This document shows, piece by piece, positions 24,650-35,300 of a DNA stretch of 45,542 nucleotides. Each line of letters starts with the position of its first letter. Position 1 is the first letter of the stretch. Under the pieces are notes generated by a model. It was not told the origin of the DNA, did not search any database, and saw nothing but the letters and a program-made list of their open reading frames with translations. The DNA comes from Actinomycetota bacterium (lineage in GTDB: Bacteria; Actinomycetota; Thermoleophilia; Gaiellales; Gaiellaceae). Location: positions 1-45,542 of the forward strand of contig VAXU01000012.1 in the NCBI GenBank assembly GCA_005885125.1, in the 5' to 3' direction. The translations under genes were made by a program, and so were the position numbers.

Positions 24650-26467
24650 GTGAGGTTCGCCGTTGTCGCGGTGGGCCTGCCCGTCACCGCCCTCGTGATC
24701 TGGGCGGTCGTCCGCTCGCCGCTCGGCGGCCGTGTGGTCGCCGCACCCCGCCTCGACCGCTGGCACACGCGGACGACGCCGCTGCTCGGCGGCGTCGGGA
24801 TCTTCGCGGGCTTCGCCGCCGGGCTCGGGGCCTGCCTCGCGATCGGCGCCGCTCCCGCGAGCAAGGAGCTGCTCGGGATCGTCGGCGGCTGCACGATCCT
24901 CTTCCTCGCCGGGCTCGCCGACGACGTCTTCTCGCTCGGCCCGATTTCGAAGCTCGCCGCGCAGGTGCTCGCGGCGTGCTCGGTTCTCGTCGGCGGGCTC
25001 TCGCTGCAGATGGTGGGCAACGACGTCGTCGCGGACGTGATCGCCGTCGCCTGGCTCGTCGGGATGACGAACGCGTTCAACCTGCTCGACAACATGGACG
25101 GCCTGGCGGCGACGCTGGCCGCGATCGCCGCCTCGTTCTTCGCGATCGACGCCGTGACGTCGCATCCGAGCCACAGCTCGCTCGCGATCGCCCTCGCGCT
25201 CGCGGTCGCCTGCGCCGCGTTCCTGCCCTTCAACCTCCGGCCGCGCGGCACCGCAGCCGTCTTCATGGGCGACTCCGGGAGCCAGGTGCTCGGGTTCACG
25301 CTCGCGGCGCTCGGTCTCGCGTCGAGCTGGAAGGTCGCAGGCACGACAGTCGCGACCTTTGTGCTGCCGATCCTCGTGCTCGCGGTGCCGATCCTCGACA
25401 CGACGCTCGTCACGATCGTGCGTCTGCTCGACGGCCGTCCGATCTACCGCGGCGGGCGCGACCACACGTCGCACCGCCTCGTCTACCACGGTCTGTCAGA
25501 AAAGCGCGCCGTCATCTTGCTGGCCGTCGTCTCAGTCGCGCTGGGGACGACGAGCCTCGCGTACGAGGTGCTCGGGAACGGCTGGCTGACGCTGATCGGC
25601 GTACTGCTGACGTTCGCACTGCTCGTTCAGTTCGGCAGCCTGCTGGCGGACGTCGACCGGCAGCCGGACCACGCACCGCCCCGTGAGCGATCGCTGCTGC
25701 ACACGTTCGTCGCGAATCCGCGCCGCCTGATCGAATCGCTCGTCGACTTCGCGCTCGTGTCGGCGTCGTTCCTGGCCGCCTACTACATCCGTCTTCAGGG
25801 CAGCGGCACGACGTACGACCGCCACATCTTCCTCGTCTCCGCGCCGGTCGTGCTGTTCGCGCGCTACGCCGCCTTCATCCCGTTCGGTCTCTACCGTGGC
25901 GTCTGGCGCTACGCGGGTGCACGCGACGCGGCGGCGGTCATCGCCGCCGTCGTGACGTCCGAGCTCGTCGCGTACGGGTTCCTGGCGTCGACCGTCGACT
26001 GGGGAGATTTCCCGCGCAGCATCTTCGTCATCGACGCGATCATCTGCACGGTGCTGATCGGCGCGTCGCGGTTCTGGGAGCGCGCCGCCTTCCGGGCCCT
26101 CGGTTCGCTCCTCGGTCGCGCCGAGCGTCGCCGCACCCTGATCGTCGGCGCCGGACGAGCCGGTCGCAGCCTGCTGCGCGAGTTGCGCGAGACACCGGGC
26201 GAGATCGTGGTCGGGTTCGTCGACGACGATGCGCGGCTGCGGGGGCGGCGCCTGCAGGGCGTCCCCGTCCTCGGCGGTGCGCACGAGATCGAGCGGATCC
26301 TCGACTCGGCGCGGCCGGGGACGGTGCTCGTGACGATCCCGGACGCGCCACGCGAGCGGCTCGACCTTGTCGTCGAAGGCTGCGCGCAGGCGGAGGTACC
26401 CTGCCGGTTCGTGCGCCGCGAGACCAATCTCGATCCACGCGTCGTCCTGGGCGCAGCCCGGGAGTGA
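24650..26467 (+). CDS. Fusion: WecA/MraY-like undecaprenyl-phosphate sugar-1-P transferase + CapD-like TM/nucleotide-binding N-terminal module
   Basis: DRWHTRTTPLLGGVGIF, GLADDVFSLGPISKLAAQ, NAFNLLDNMDGLAA, VFMGDSGSQVLGF, GRDHTSHRLVYHGLSEKRAV; then LAAYYIRLQG...RTLIVGAGRAGRSLLRELRE..VVGFVDDDARLRGRRLQGVPVLG. Confidence 0.88.
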   Translation: MRFAVVAVGLPVTALVIWAVVRSPLGGRVVAAPRLDRWHTRTTPLLGGVGIFAGFAAGLGACLAIGAAPASKELLGIVGGCTILFLAGLADDVFSLGPISKLAAQVLAACSVLVGGLSLQMVGNDVVADVIAVAWLVGMTNAFNLLDNMDGLAATLAAIAASFFAIDAVTSHPSHSSLAIALALAVACAAFLPFNLRPRGTAAVFMGDSGSQVLGFTLAALGLASSWKVAGTTVATFVLPILVLAVPILDTTLVTIVRLLDGRPIYRGGRDHTSHRLVYHGLSEKRAVILLAVVSVALGTTSLAYEVLGNGWLTLIGVLLTFALLVQFGSLLADVDRQPDHAPPRERSLLHTFVANPRRLIESLVDFALVSASFLAAYYIRLQGSGTTYDRHIFLVSAPVVLFARYAAFIPFGLYRGVWRYAGARDAAAVIAAVVTSELVAYGFLASTVDWGDFPRSIFVIDAIICTVLIGASRFWERAAFRALGSLLGRAERRRTLIVGAGRAGRSLLRELRETPGEIVVGFVDDDARLRGRRLQGVPVLGGAHEIERILDSARPGTVLVTIPDAPRERLDLVVEGCAQAEVPCRFVRRETNLDPRVVLGAARE

Positions 26468-28641
26468 GCCTCGTCGCGCCGCGGACGCGCGCGGCGGGAG
26501 CCGGCGAACGGACGCTTGCCGACCGCTTCCTCGCGGCGTTCCCGCTGCTCGCGGTCTTCTTCTGGCTCTGCGTCTTCTACGCATGGGAGGCATGGCGGCA
26601 CGGCTCACCGTGGCTGTTCGGGGACGAGCTGGAGCTGACGCAGCTCTCACGCGCGATCGCCGACACCGGACACGCCGCGCGCCGAGGCCAGCCGCACTCG
26701 TTCGACTCGCTCTACACGTACTTCATCGCACCCGCGTGGCGGATCGGCAACGTGCACCACGCGTACGACGCGGTCAAGTACCTGAACGTGATCGCCATGA
26801 CCGCGACGGCATTTCCTGCCTACAAGATCGCGCGGTTCCTCGTCGGGCGGCGGGCAGCGTTGTTTGCCGCCACCGGCGCGGTCGTGATCCCGGCCCTCGC
26901 CTATTCGTCGCTGATCCTGCAGGAGTCGCTCGCGTACCCCTACTCGACGCTCTGTCTCTATCTGATCCTCGGAGCGCTGGTCCGCCGAACGCGCACGTGG
27001 ATCGCCGCCGCGGCGGTGGCGTCACTCGTCGCTCCGCTCGTGCGCGGCGAACTGGCGGTCATTCCAGCCGTGTTCGTGCTGGCCGTGCTCTTCCTCCTCT
27101 GGCGATCTCGCGCGGCAGAGACGTGGCGCGCTCGCTGGAGCGTCATGGACTGGATCGGCGCCGCAGTGCTTCTGATCGGCGCAGCGATCTTTCTGAGCGC
27201 CTACCTCGGTCATCAGTCGACGCAGTGGCTGATCGCGACCGGGTTCTACAAGCACCGCATGTGGACGCTCGGCATGCGCGCGGCCGGTGCATTCACGATC
27301 GGCCTCGGGGTGCTGCCGCTCGTCGCGGGGCTCGCCTCGCTGTGGCGAGCACCCGGAGAGATCTTCCGCTGGGAGCTGCGGGTCTTCCGAAGCGTCCTGC
27401 TCGGCTCGATCGTCTGCTTCGCTCTGTACACGGCCGTCAAGGCCTCGTACATCTCGACGTCGTTCGCGACGATCACAGTTGAGCGGAACCTCCTGTACCT
27501 CGCACCGCTCCTCATGGCGGGGACCGCCCTCTGGGTCGAGCGGCGGACGGTGCACCCCCTTGCGGTCGGCGCAGCCGCGCTCTTCGCGCTCTATCTGGTG
27601 CTGACGACGCCGTACGAGATGGACAAGCGTCTGGATTCGGACGCGTTCGGCCTCGCGCTGCTCCAGCGGCTGAACCGTGTGCAGATGTTCGCGTTCACCC
27701 CCGGCGCCGCGAAGGTCCTACTGGTCGTCATTCTCGTCGCTTCGGTCGCGGTCCTGCTCGTGACGCAGTTCGTGCGACGTGCCGGCCTCGTGGTCGCGGT
27801 CGTTGCGGCGGCGTTCGTGCTCGGCTGGAACGGCCTCGGGGAGCTGTCGGCTGCGAACGCGTCGAACGCCTTCTCGGATTCGTTCCTCTCCAACATCCAC
27901 GGGAACCCGAGGTGGCTCGACCCGATCACCGGCGGCGCGCCGACGCTTTACCTCGGTCAGCAGATGCAGGACCCGAACGGCCTCTGGCTGCTCGAGTTCT
28001 GGAACCGTTCGCTCAAACAGGTCTGGAGCCTCGACGGGACCGCCCCGGGTCCCGGGCCGACGCTCACTCCCAACCTCGACAATACGAATGGAACGCTCTC
28101 CAACGACCCGCACTATCCATACGTCGTCGCGGAGCAGGGGATCGACGTCGTCGGGAAGGTCTTGAGGGTTCATCTCCACCGCGGCGGCGGTGCGCTCGTG
28201 AAGTGGACCCTCTACCGGGTGTCGGGACCGCTTCGGCTCCGCGGCGCCGCCACGGGGCTCTACGCCGACGGCTGGTCGGGACCGAACGACTCCGCGTACA
28301 CGCGCTACTCGACCGAAGGCGGACGTGCGGGGAAGCTGAAGGTGACCGTCTCTTGGAAGCAATGGGCCGGGCCGAACCGCGCAAAGGTCACGATCACGAT
28401 TGGAACCGTGAGGATCGGGCCCGACCAGCAGCCGCGAATCGGCAAGGCGATCTCGGTGAAGACGTGGACAGTTCGTGCGCACCAGGAAAAGTCCTTCGTC
28501 CTTCAGGCCCCGGGACCGCGGTTCCGGGTGGACGTGAATGTGTCACCGCACTTCCGGCCGCACGACTATGACCCGGCGAACGGCGACCGGCGTGAGCTCG
28601 GCGCGGTGATCACATACACGTTCAGCGCGAAGAAGCGCTAG
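26464..28641 (+). CDS. GT-C fold membrane glycosyltransferase-like protein with C-terminal extracytoplasmic domain
   Basis: Many TM segments; SPWLFGDELELTQLSRAIADTGH; C-terminal GLYADGWSGPNDSAYTRYSTEGGRAGKLKVTVSW. Confidence 0.75.
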   Translation: MSLVAPRTRAAGAGERTLADRFLAAFPLLAVFFWLCVFYAWEAWRHGSPWLFGDELELTQLSRAIADTGHAARRGQPHSFDSLYTYFIAPAWRIGNVHHAYDAVKYLNVIAMTATAFPAYKIARFLVGRRAALFAATGAVVIPALAYSSLILQESLAYPYSTLCLYLILGALVRRTRTWIAAAAVASLVAPLVRGELAVIPAVFVLAVLFLLWRSRAAETWRARWSVMDWIGAAVLLIGAAIFLSAYLGHQSTQWLIATGFYKHRMWTLGMRAAGAFTIGLGVLPLVAGLASLWRAPGEIFRWELRVFRSVLLGSIVCFALYTAVKASYISTSFATITVERNLLYLAPLLMAGTALWVERRTVHPLAVGAAALFALYLVLTTPYEMDKRLDSDAFGLALLQRLNRVQMFAFTPGAAKVLLVVILVASVAVLLVTQFVRRAGLVVAVVAAAFVLGWNGLGELSAANASNAFSDSFLSNIHGNPRWLDPITGGAPTLYLGQQMQDPNGLWLLEFWNRSLKQVWSLDGTAPGPGPTLTPNLDNTNGTLSNDPHYPYVVAEQGIDVVGKVLRVHLHRGGGALVKWTLYRVSGPLRLRGAATGLYADGWSGPNDSAYTRYSTEGGRAGKLKVTVSWKQWAGPNRAKVTITIGTVRIGPDQQPRIGKAISVKTWTVRAHQEKSFVLQAPGPRFRVDVNVSPHFRPHDYDPANGDRRELGAVITYTFSAKKR

Positions 28642-28645
28642 GCGA

Positions 28646-29416
28646 TCACCAGAACGCGAGCAGGCGCTCCGGGTGCTTGCGCAGGAAGCGCGCCATCGCC
28701 TTGGCGTGCCACCAGTTGCGGCGCGTGAAGAACCGTTTGTCGATCACGGCCTGGTACTCGTGGTGCACGACGGCACTCGGCACCCACCAGCGCTCCCAGC
28801 CCGCCTTCATCGCGCGGTAGTTGAAATCGATGTCGTCGACGTACAGCTGGTAACCCGGGTCCCAGCCGCCGAGCTCGTCCAGCATCGTTCGGCGCATCAA
28901 CAGGAAAGCGCCGAGCATCGTGTCCACCTGCATCGGCTCCCCGGACGGCGCGTCGAGGAGGTAATGGCGGCGCTGCCACCTGAGCGGTGGGAACAGCAGG
29001 CGAATCGGGGTCCGGCGGACGATCGAGCCGGCAATCGTCGGGAACCGGCGGCGGGACGCCTGCAACGTTCCGTCGGGATTGACCATCTTCGGCCCGGCGA
29101 CGCCGCAGCGCGGATGGGCATCGGCAAACCCGACCAGCTCGGCGATCGCGTCGGGCTCGGGAACCGCGTCCGGATTCGAGACGATGACGTATTCGCCGGA
29201 GGTGGCGGCTATTCCCGCATTGATGTTGGCCGAGAACCCGCGCAGCTCGTGGTTCCGGATGACCTGTGCGGCGACGGGAAGGTCGCCGTCGACGCTGTTC
29301 GGGCCGTTCGCCACGACCACGAGCTCGTCCACTTGCGGCTGCAGCGCCGGGGCCGACTGTCGCATGAGCTCGGTCTCCTCGGCACCTGTGACGATCACGA
29401 TCCCGGAGACCTTCAC
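28646..29416 (-). CDS. Glycosyltransferase family 2 (rhamnosyltransferase-like)
   Basis: VVANGPNSVDGDLPV..SANINAGIAATSGEYVIVSNPDAVPEPDAI..GPKMVNPDGTLQASRRRFPT..DTMLGAFLLMRRTMLDELGGWDPGYQLYVDDIDFNYR. Confidence 0.92.
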   Translation of the reverse strand: MKVSGIVIVTGAEETELMRQSAPALQPQVDELVVVANGPNSVDGDLPVAAQVIRNHELRGFSANINAGIAATSGEYVIVSNPDAVPEPDAIAELVGFADAHPRCGVAGPKMVNPDGTLQASRRRFPTIAGSIVRRTPIRLLFPPLRWQRRHYLLDAPSGEPMQVDTMLGAFLLMRRTMLDELGGWDPGYQLYVDDIDFNYRAMKAGWERWWVPSAVVHHEYQAVIDKRFFTRRNWWHAKAMARFLRKHPERLLAFW

Positions 29417-30423
29417 GAGCCGATCGCCTCGCGGTAGGTCTGCGCCGTCGTCCGAGCAGTCTCCTCCCAGCTGAACGTCTTCGCGCGCTCGATCCCGGCG
29501 GCAGCGAGCCGCTCGCGCTGTGCGAGCGCCGCGCGAACGCACTCGGTCACGTCGTCGCCCAGGACGGCAGCGTCCCCCGCAACCTCGCGAACGGCCGGAT
29601 CGGCCAGCGCGGCAACCGGTGTGCCGCACGCCATCGCCTCGACGATCGGCAGACCGAAGCCCTCGTAGCGCGACGGGAAGACGAGGCATGCCGCGTGCTG
29701 ATAGAGCCGCACGAGCTCGTCCTTCGAGACGTAACCGCGCAGGTCGGCGCCGCGGCGGCGAAGCTCTGCGGCGAGCTCTTCGTCTTTCGTGGGCCCGACG
29801 ACGACGAGCGGGCGCTCGAGCGCGTGCGCCGCGTCGGCTGCGAGCAGCGGCTGCTTGCGGGGCTCGATCGCGCCGACGTACAGGAGGTAGGACTCGCGCC
29901 GGCCGTTGCCGAGCTGGAACGCCGGATCGACGCCAAGCGGCGTGACGACGATCTTCTCCTCCGCGACCCGGTACAGCTCGACAACGTCACGCTTCGTCCG
30001 TTCGGAGATCGCGAGCACGCGGACGGCGCCACGCGCTGCGCGCGGGACGACCGCCTTGAACGTGAGCCGCGTGCGCAGGTCCATCACACTCGGATCCCGC
30101 TCCCACGAGATGTCCTGGATCGTCACGACGGCGGGGCACGGACACCTGAGCGGCAGCGCGTGCAGAAAGTGCGCGACCGCCGGGCGGATACGCCGCAGCA
30201 GGCGCGGGACCGACCAGGCCATCCGCAGTTCCTGGCTCCGCGCTGGCAGGTTCAGCGACTCGACGCCTTCGGGCACGAGCTCGGGCCGGCGCGTAATCGC
30301 GGCGAAGCGAAGATCGTCTGCGACCCGCGGAAGCGCGCGCAGGAGCTGCTCGACGTACGTCTCGTCGCCGGTCCGCTGCCGGCCGAGCACGTCGGCGTCG
30401 ATCACAACGAGCGGCTTGCTCAA
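29413..30423 (-). CDS. Glycosyltransferase family 4
   Basis: YLLYVGAIEPRKQPLLAADAA..FPSRYEGFGLPIVEAMACGTPVAALADPAVREVAGDAAVL; TTG start, 4-nt overlap with previous gene. Confidence 0.9.
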   Translation of the reverse strand: MSKPLVVIDADVLGRQRTGDETYVEQLLRALPRVADDLRFAAITRRPELVPEGVESLNLPARSQELRMAWSVPRLLRRIRPAVAHFLHALPLRCPCPAVVTIQDISWERDPSVMDLRTRLTFKAVVPRAARGAVRVLAISERTKRDVVELYRVAEEKIVVTPLGVDPAFQLGNGRRESYLLYVGAIEPRKQPLLAADAAHALERPLVVVGPTKDEELAAELRRRGADLRGYVSKDELVRLYQHAACLVFPSRYEGFGLPIVEAMACGTPVAALADPAVREVAGDAAVLGDDVTECVRAALAQRERLAAAGIERAKTFSWEETARTTAQTYREAIGS

Positions 30424-31409
30424 GCGACCAGCTCGTTGTAGACGCCGACGGTCATGTCCGCGATCGACTTCCAGCTGAACGCCTGGGCCCGCCGGAGCCC
30501 TCGCGCGACGAGCTCGTCGCGCTGGGAGGCCGCGCGCTCGATCCCGGCCGCGATCGCGGCGGGGTCGAGTGGGTCGACGAGCACCGCCGCTCCGTCCGCA
30601 AGCTCCTCGGTGGCGCCGCCGCGACTCGTCACGACCGGTGTCCCGCAGGCCATCGCCTCGAGCACCGGGATCCCGAAGCCCTCGTACAGCGACGGGTACG
30701 CGACGCAACGCGCCCCGCGGTACAGCTCGGCGAGCTCGTCGTCGGGCACCTCGCCCAGCCACCGGACGCCGTTTCCACCGACCTCGACCCCACCCCAGCC
30801 GCGCGCCCCGACCACCCGCAGCTCGACGTCGAGGCTGCGGGCCGCGTCCACGACGCGTACCAGGTTCTTCCGCGGCTCGAGCGTGCCGACCGCGAGGACG
30901 TACTCGCCCTCGGCTGCCGGTCCGTTCCGCGTGAACGCGTCCTCGACGGCATTCGGGATGACGCGGATCTTCTCCGCGGGCACGTCGAGCAACTCGATCA
31001 GCTCACGCTTCGTGAACTCCGAGACCGCGATCACGATGCGGGCAGCGCGAACGACGCGCGGGACGACGCGCGGCCCGTACCAGCGAGACCAGCGATTGAA
31101 CGCGTCCGGATGACGCAACACGGCGAGGTCGTGCACGGTGACGACGAGCGGCGCGCGGCCGACGATCGGGCCGCGGTACGTCGGACAATGCAGGACGTCG
31201 AGGTCGCGCGCCGCGCGCGAAAGCATGAACGGGTACCACAGGGCGTCGCGCGGCAGGTTCCACGGGCGTGCTGAGCCGCCGAAGCTGAGCCGGCGTACGT
31301 CCACCTCGTCCCTACCATCGAGCTCGCGGAGCAACCCGTTGATGTAGCGCGCCGTGCCCGCGCGTGTCTGCGCGAGCGGCGAGACGTCCATCCCGACTCT
31401 GGTCGTCAC
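30420..31409 (-). CDS. Glycosyltransferase family 4
   Basis: YVLAVGTLEPRKNLVRVVDAAR..YPSLYEGFGIPVLEAMACGTPVVTSRGGATEELADGAAVLVDP. Confidence 0.92.
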   Translation of the reverse strand: MTTRVGMDVSPLAQTRAGTARYINGLLRELDGRDEVDVRRLSFGGSARPWNLPRDALWYPFMLSRAARDLDVLHCPTYRGPIVGRAPLVVTVHDLAVLRHPDAFNRWSRWYGPRVVPRVVRAARIVIAVSEFTKRELIELLDVPAEKIRVIPNAVEDAFTRNGPAAEGEYVLAVGTLEPRKNLVRVVDAARSLDVELRVVGARGWGGVEVGGNGVRWLGEVPDDELAELYRGARCVAYPSLYEGFGIPVLEAMACGTPVVTSRGGATEELADGAAVLVDPLDPAAIAAGIERAASQRDELVARGLRRAQAFSWKSIADMTVGVYNELVA

Positions 31410-32324
31410 AGCGCGTCAGCGTATCCCTGCAGGTGGATCCGGCCCGTCTCGAGCCAGGTGAACCGACCTGCGTGCTCGAGCCCGCGCTCCACCAGCTCGT
31501 CGCGGCGCGCAATCGCCTCGTGCACGGCCTCGGCAAGCGCGGCGGGATCGTCAGGATCCGCCCGGAGAGCGGCGTCGCCGGACGCCTCGTCCAGGGACGG
31601 ATGCGACGACACCACGCATGGGACACCGCAGGCCATCGCCTCGATCACCGGGATCCCGAATCCTTCGAACCGCGATGGGTAGACGAACGGCCCGCACCGT
31701 CTCGAGGTTCTTCCGCCAGTCGAGGGTCGCAGTGGTGAACGCATAGGGCCGCCCGGCGTCGTGCCGTTCGCCCTCGCGTGTGAACGCGGGGTCGATGCCC
31801 GGGTGGGCGACCCGGATCCGAGCGCGCGGTATCCCGAGCGTCTCGACGATGTCTTCCGCGGTGAACTCCGCGTTCGTGAACACGATGTCGCACCCGCGCG
31901 CCTGTTGCGCATTCGCGGTGTGCATGCGCACCGTCCGCGGATGCAGTTTCTCGGGATACTTCAGAGGCCCGAGGTCGTGGATCATCGTTGCGCGCACCCC
32001 GGCGCGCTGCGGCGGATACATCCAGTCCGTGAAGTGGAGAACGTCGAAGCGACCGACGAACCGCTCGGCCGGCGGGCGTCCGAGCCGGCTCCAGGCCCGG
32101 CGCGTCGCGTGCGCGAACGGGACGGTGAGAAACCGCTGTTCCGCCGGCACGCCGTTCAGCGCGCGCTCGAGCAACGGGCGGCCGCGGATGCTGACCGGAC
32201 CGAACGCGACCAGATCGCTCTCGCCCGCCGAGGCCTCGGCGATCCCGCGCAGCGCGCCGAGGACGTAGTTGCCGACGCCCGTCCGCGGATGCGAGAGGGG
32301 CGTCACGTCGTAGGCGATCCTCAC
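31406..32324 (-). pseudogene. Glycosyltransferase family 4 interrupted by an apparent internal deletion/frameshift
   Basis: Frame 1 from GTG 32324: VRIAYDVTPLSHPRTGVGNYV...FTTATLDWRKNLETV (to ~31697); frame 2: FVYPSRFEGFGIPVIEAMACGVPCVVSSHPSLDEASGDAALRADP to 31406. Confidence 0.85.
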
Positions 32325-35300
32325 GGCGCCGTGTAGCGGAACGACGTGAAGTGCGCGCCGAGGACCCGGGCGTCGGAGCTGCCTTTCAGCACGACCGCAG
32401 GGATCGCGGTCGGCGCGACGTTGAAGACGACCCTGCAGCTTCCGTCGGCGCGCGGCCGCATCGGCACCGTCAATGTCGCGGTCTGGGACGACTCGAGCGA
32501 GACGCTCCTCCCCTCCGCGCTCACCGTCTGGCGGCCGGTGAACAGCGTCGCGTCGCCCACGAGGTCGACCGCCAGCCTGCCGCCGCGGCACTGCAGGCGC
32601 GTGTACGTCACCTGCGGTCCGGACCACGTGTCGTTCGGATACAGGCCCGTGATGCGGTAGGCGATCCGAAGCGGCCCGTCGAGTTGTCTCAGGACCATGC
32701 CCGCTCCCGTGTCCTCGGCGACGACACGGCCCGCGAGCGGCACGCTATGAAAAGCGAGGACGTACCGCGCCGCGATCGGATCTCCGTGTGCGAGCAGGGT
32801 CCCGTCCGCGCTCTGGCTGAGCGGCGTCTCCGGCAGCGTCCCCGGTGACGGCCCGTGGAGATCGTAGACGTGCCCGACGCTCCGGTTGAAGAACTCGTTC
32901 TCCCACAGCCGGAACTGCGCGTTCTTGTCCTCGTTCGCCCAGACGAACGCGACGTTCGCGCCGCGGCCGACGAGGCGGTCGATCCAGTCGCGGTGCGGCA
33001 GCTTGATCCCCTGGTAGCGCGCGCCGATCGACGCCTTCGGGAATCCGTGGTCGAAGTTCTCGATCCGTTCGGTCAGGAACACGAACCACACGAGGACGAT
33101 GACCGGCAGCGCGTAGGCCCACCGCGCCGGAACGAGCAGGAAGGCGCACGCGAGAACGATCGCTGCGGCGACGGCGACGAGGACGACCTCCGACATCGTG
33201 ATCAGGTGCTCCTGCAGCCACCAGAACGGGAGGAGCGCGAGCGTGTCCGACTCCGCCGGCGCGTCGATCAGATCCCGGTAGGGGATCACGCCGGGAAGAG
33301 CGGCGGCAATCGCTGCACTGATCGCGATCACACGACCCGGCCGCGGTAAACCGCGCTCGATCCAGACGAGGAGCGCCGTGAGGAAGAGCGGCGCGACGTA
33401 GAAGAAGTTGCGCTCCTCGATCCGCGGCGAGATGGCTGACGCGAACGTGGCCACCTCGAGCACGAGCCAGACGGTCAGCGAGAGGGAAGCAGCGACGAAG
33501 ACGCGCGCGGGGCGGTCGAGCGTGCGCACGGTCGCCGTCAGCACGAGCAGCGCGGCGAACGGGAGGATCCCGAGATAGAGATCCAGCCCCGCGAGGTGGT
33601 AGACGAGCCACCGCAGCACGTCGCCGGCGTTGTAGTGCGTGTGTCCCGTGACGCTGTAGCTCCCGAAGACGTCGTACGGCGACTTTCCGCGCGCGAGCTC
33701 GACGACGATCGCGCCGACGACGGCGACGGCCAGCACGCCGTAGAGCACCGAGAACGTCCGCAGCGCGGCCCGCAGGCGCTGCCGGTCGGCGAGCGCGAGC
33801 GCGAACGGGGCCGTGGCGATCGCCGGGACAAGTACGACGGCCTGAGTCCGCGTCAGGTACGCGACGAGGCAGACGCCGAGCAGCGCGAGCTGGCGTACCG
33901 CGGTCGGCCGCTCCAGCGCCAAGACGAGCGCGAGCGCGACGAAGACGAAGAGCGGATAGAAGAGCGTCTCCGTCATCAGCGTGCCCGTGTAGACCATCGA
34001 CGGCACCACGACCGCCAGCACTGCGGCGAAGAGCGAGGGCAACGGCGCGAGCACGCGACGCGCGAGGAAGTACGCCGGGACCGCAGTGAGCGACATCGTC
34101 ACGGAACCGATCGCCTTCGCCGCGGCATACGCGTCCGGAATCGAGCCGAACACCTTCCACGCGGGCGCGATCAGCACCGGATACAGGAAGCCGTACGCGC
34201 CGTGGTGCTCCCCGCGGAGCAGGAAATGGCCCGTCGCAGCGAAGCTCTTCGCAAGCTCCGAGTAGATGAGCTCGTCGCCCATGATCCACGGCGCGGCAAC
34301 ACGGCGCGAAAGCGCGAATCGCACGACGGCGGAGACGAGCACGATCGCGGTGAGCCACGCCCAGACCGGCACGCGGCCGAGCCTGCTCTCGCGCGGCGGC
34401 GGCACCGGTTCGGGCCGTCCGTTGCGTGCCAGGCCCAGCTCGTCGAGCCGCGCCGTCAGCTCCTGCGCAAACGGCGTCCCGGGCTCGACACCGATCTCCG
34501 CGGCCGCGTGCGCAACCTCGGCCACGACGGCGTCCGCGACGATCGTGCCGCCGGCCGCCTCCTCGAGCGCCACCGCGTAGAGCTCCGCCGTACGCCCGAG
34601 GTCGTGCTCGCGGGCCACGTACGCACGCGCGGCATCGCTCATCGCAAGCTGCGTCGCCTCGCTCGCGGCGAGCAGCTCGAGCGACGCCGCCAGCGCCGGC
34701 ACCTCGTCCTCGTCGACCGGAACCTTGAGTGCGACCTCGTCGGGCAGCTCGGCGAACCAGCCGAGGTCGCTGACGACGAGCGGGCGGCCGAGCGACAGCG
34801 CCCGGATGACGCTGCCGGAGGTCTCGCCCATCGTCGGCGCACGGAGCGACACGCACGTGTCGCATGCCGCCATCAGCGACCACAGGCGCTCTTCGCCGAC
34901 GTAGTCGAGCCGCTCGACTCCGTCGCCGCCGAAACGGTTCGCGTCGAAGCCGGGCGATGCGGGCCCGACGAGCAGCAGCTTTGCGGCGGGATGGCGGCGA
35001 CGCACGAGCTCGAACGCCTCGACGAGCTGCGGGATGCGCTTGCTCGCATTCAGATGGCCGAAACAACCGAACAGAGGCCGACCGTCGATCGCAGCCGGCT
35101 CGATCGCGGACATCGGCCACGCCGGATGCGGAATCCGCCACACCGACCCCTGGTAGCCGGCCTCCCGCACGCGCTGCTCGACGTGGTGCGAGTGCACGAT
35201 CAACGCGGTTGCGGCCGCAAGCACCTCGCCGGCCAGTGGGAATTCGTCGGGACGTGTTTCCCAGAGCGGCGCCACTCGCCCCTCGAGCACGCCGTGCGCG

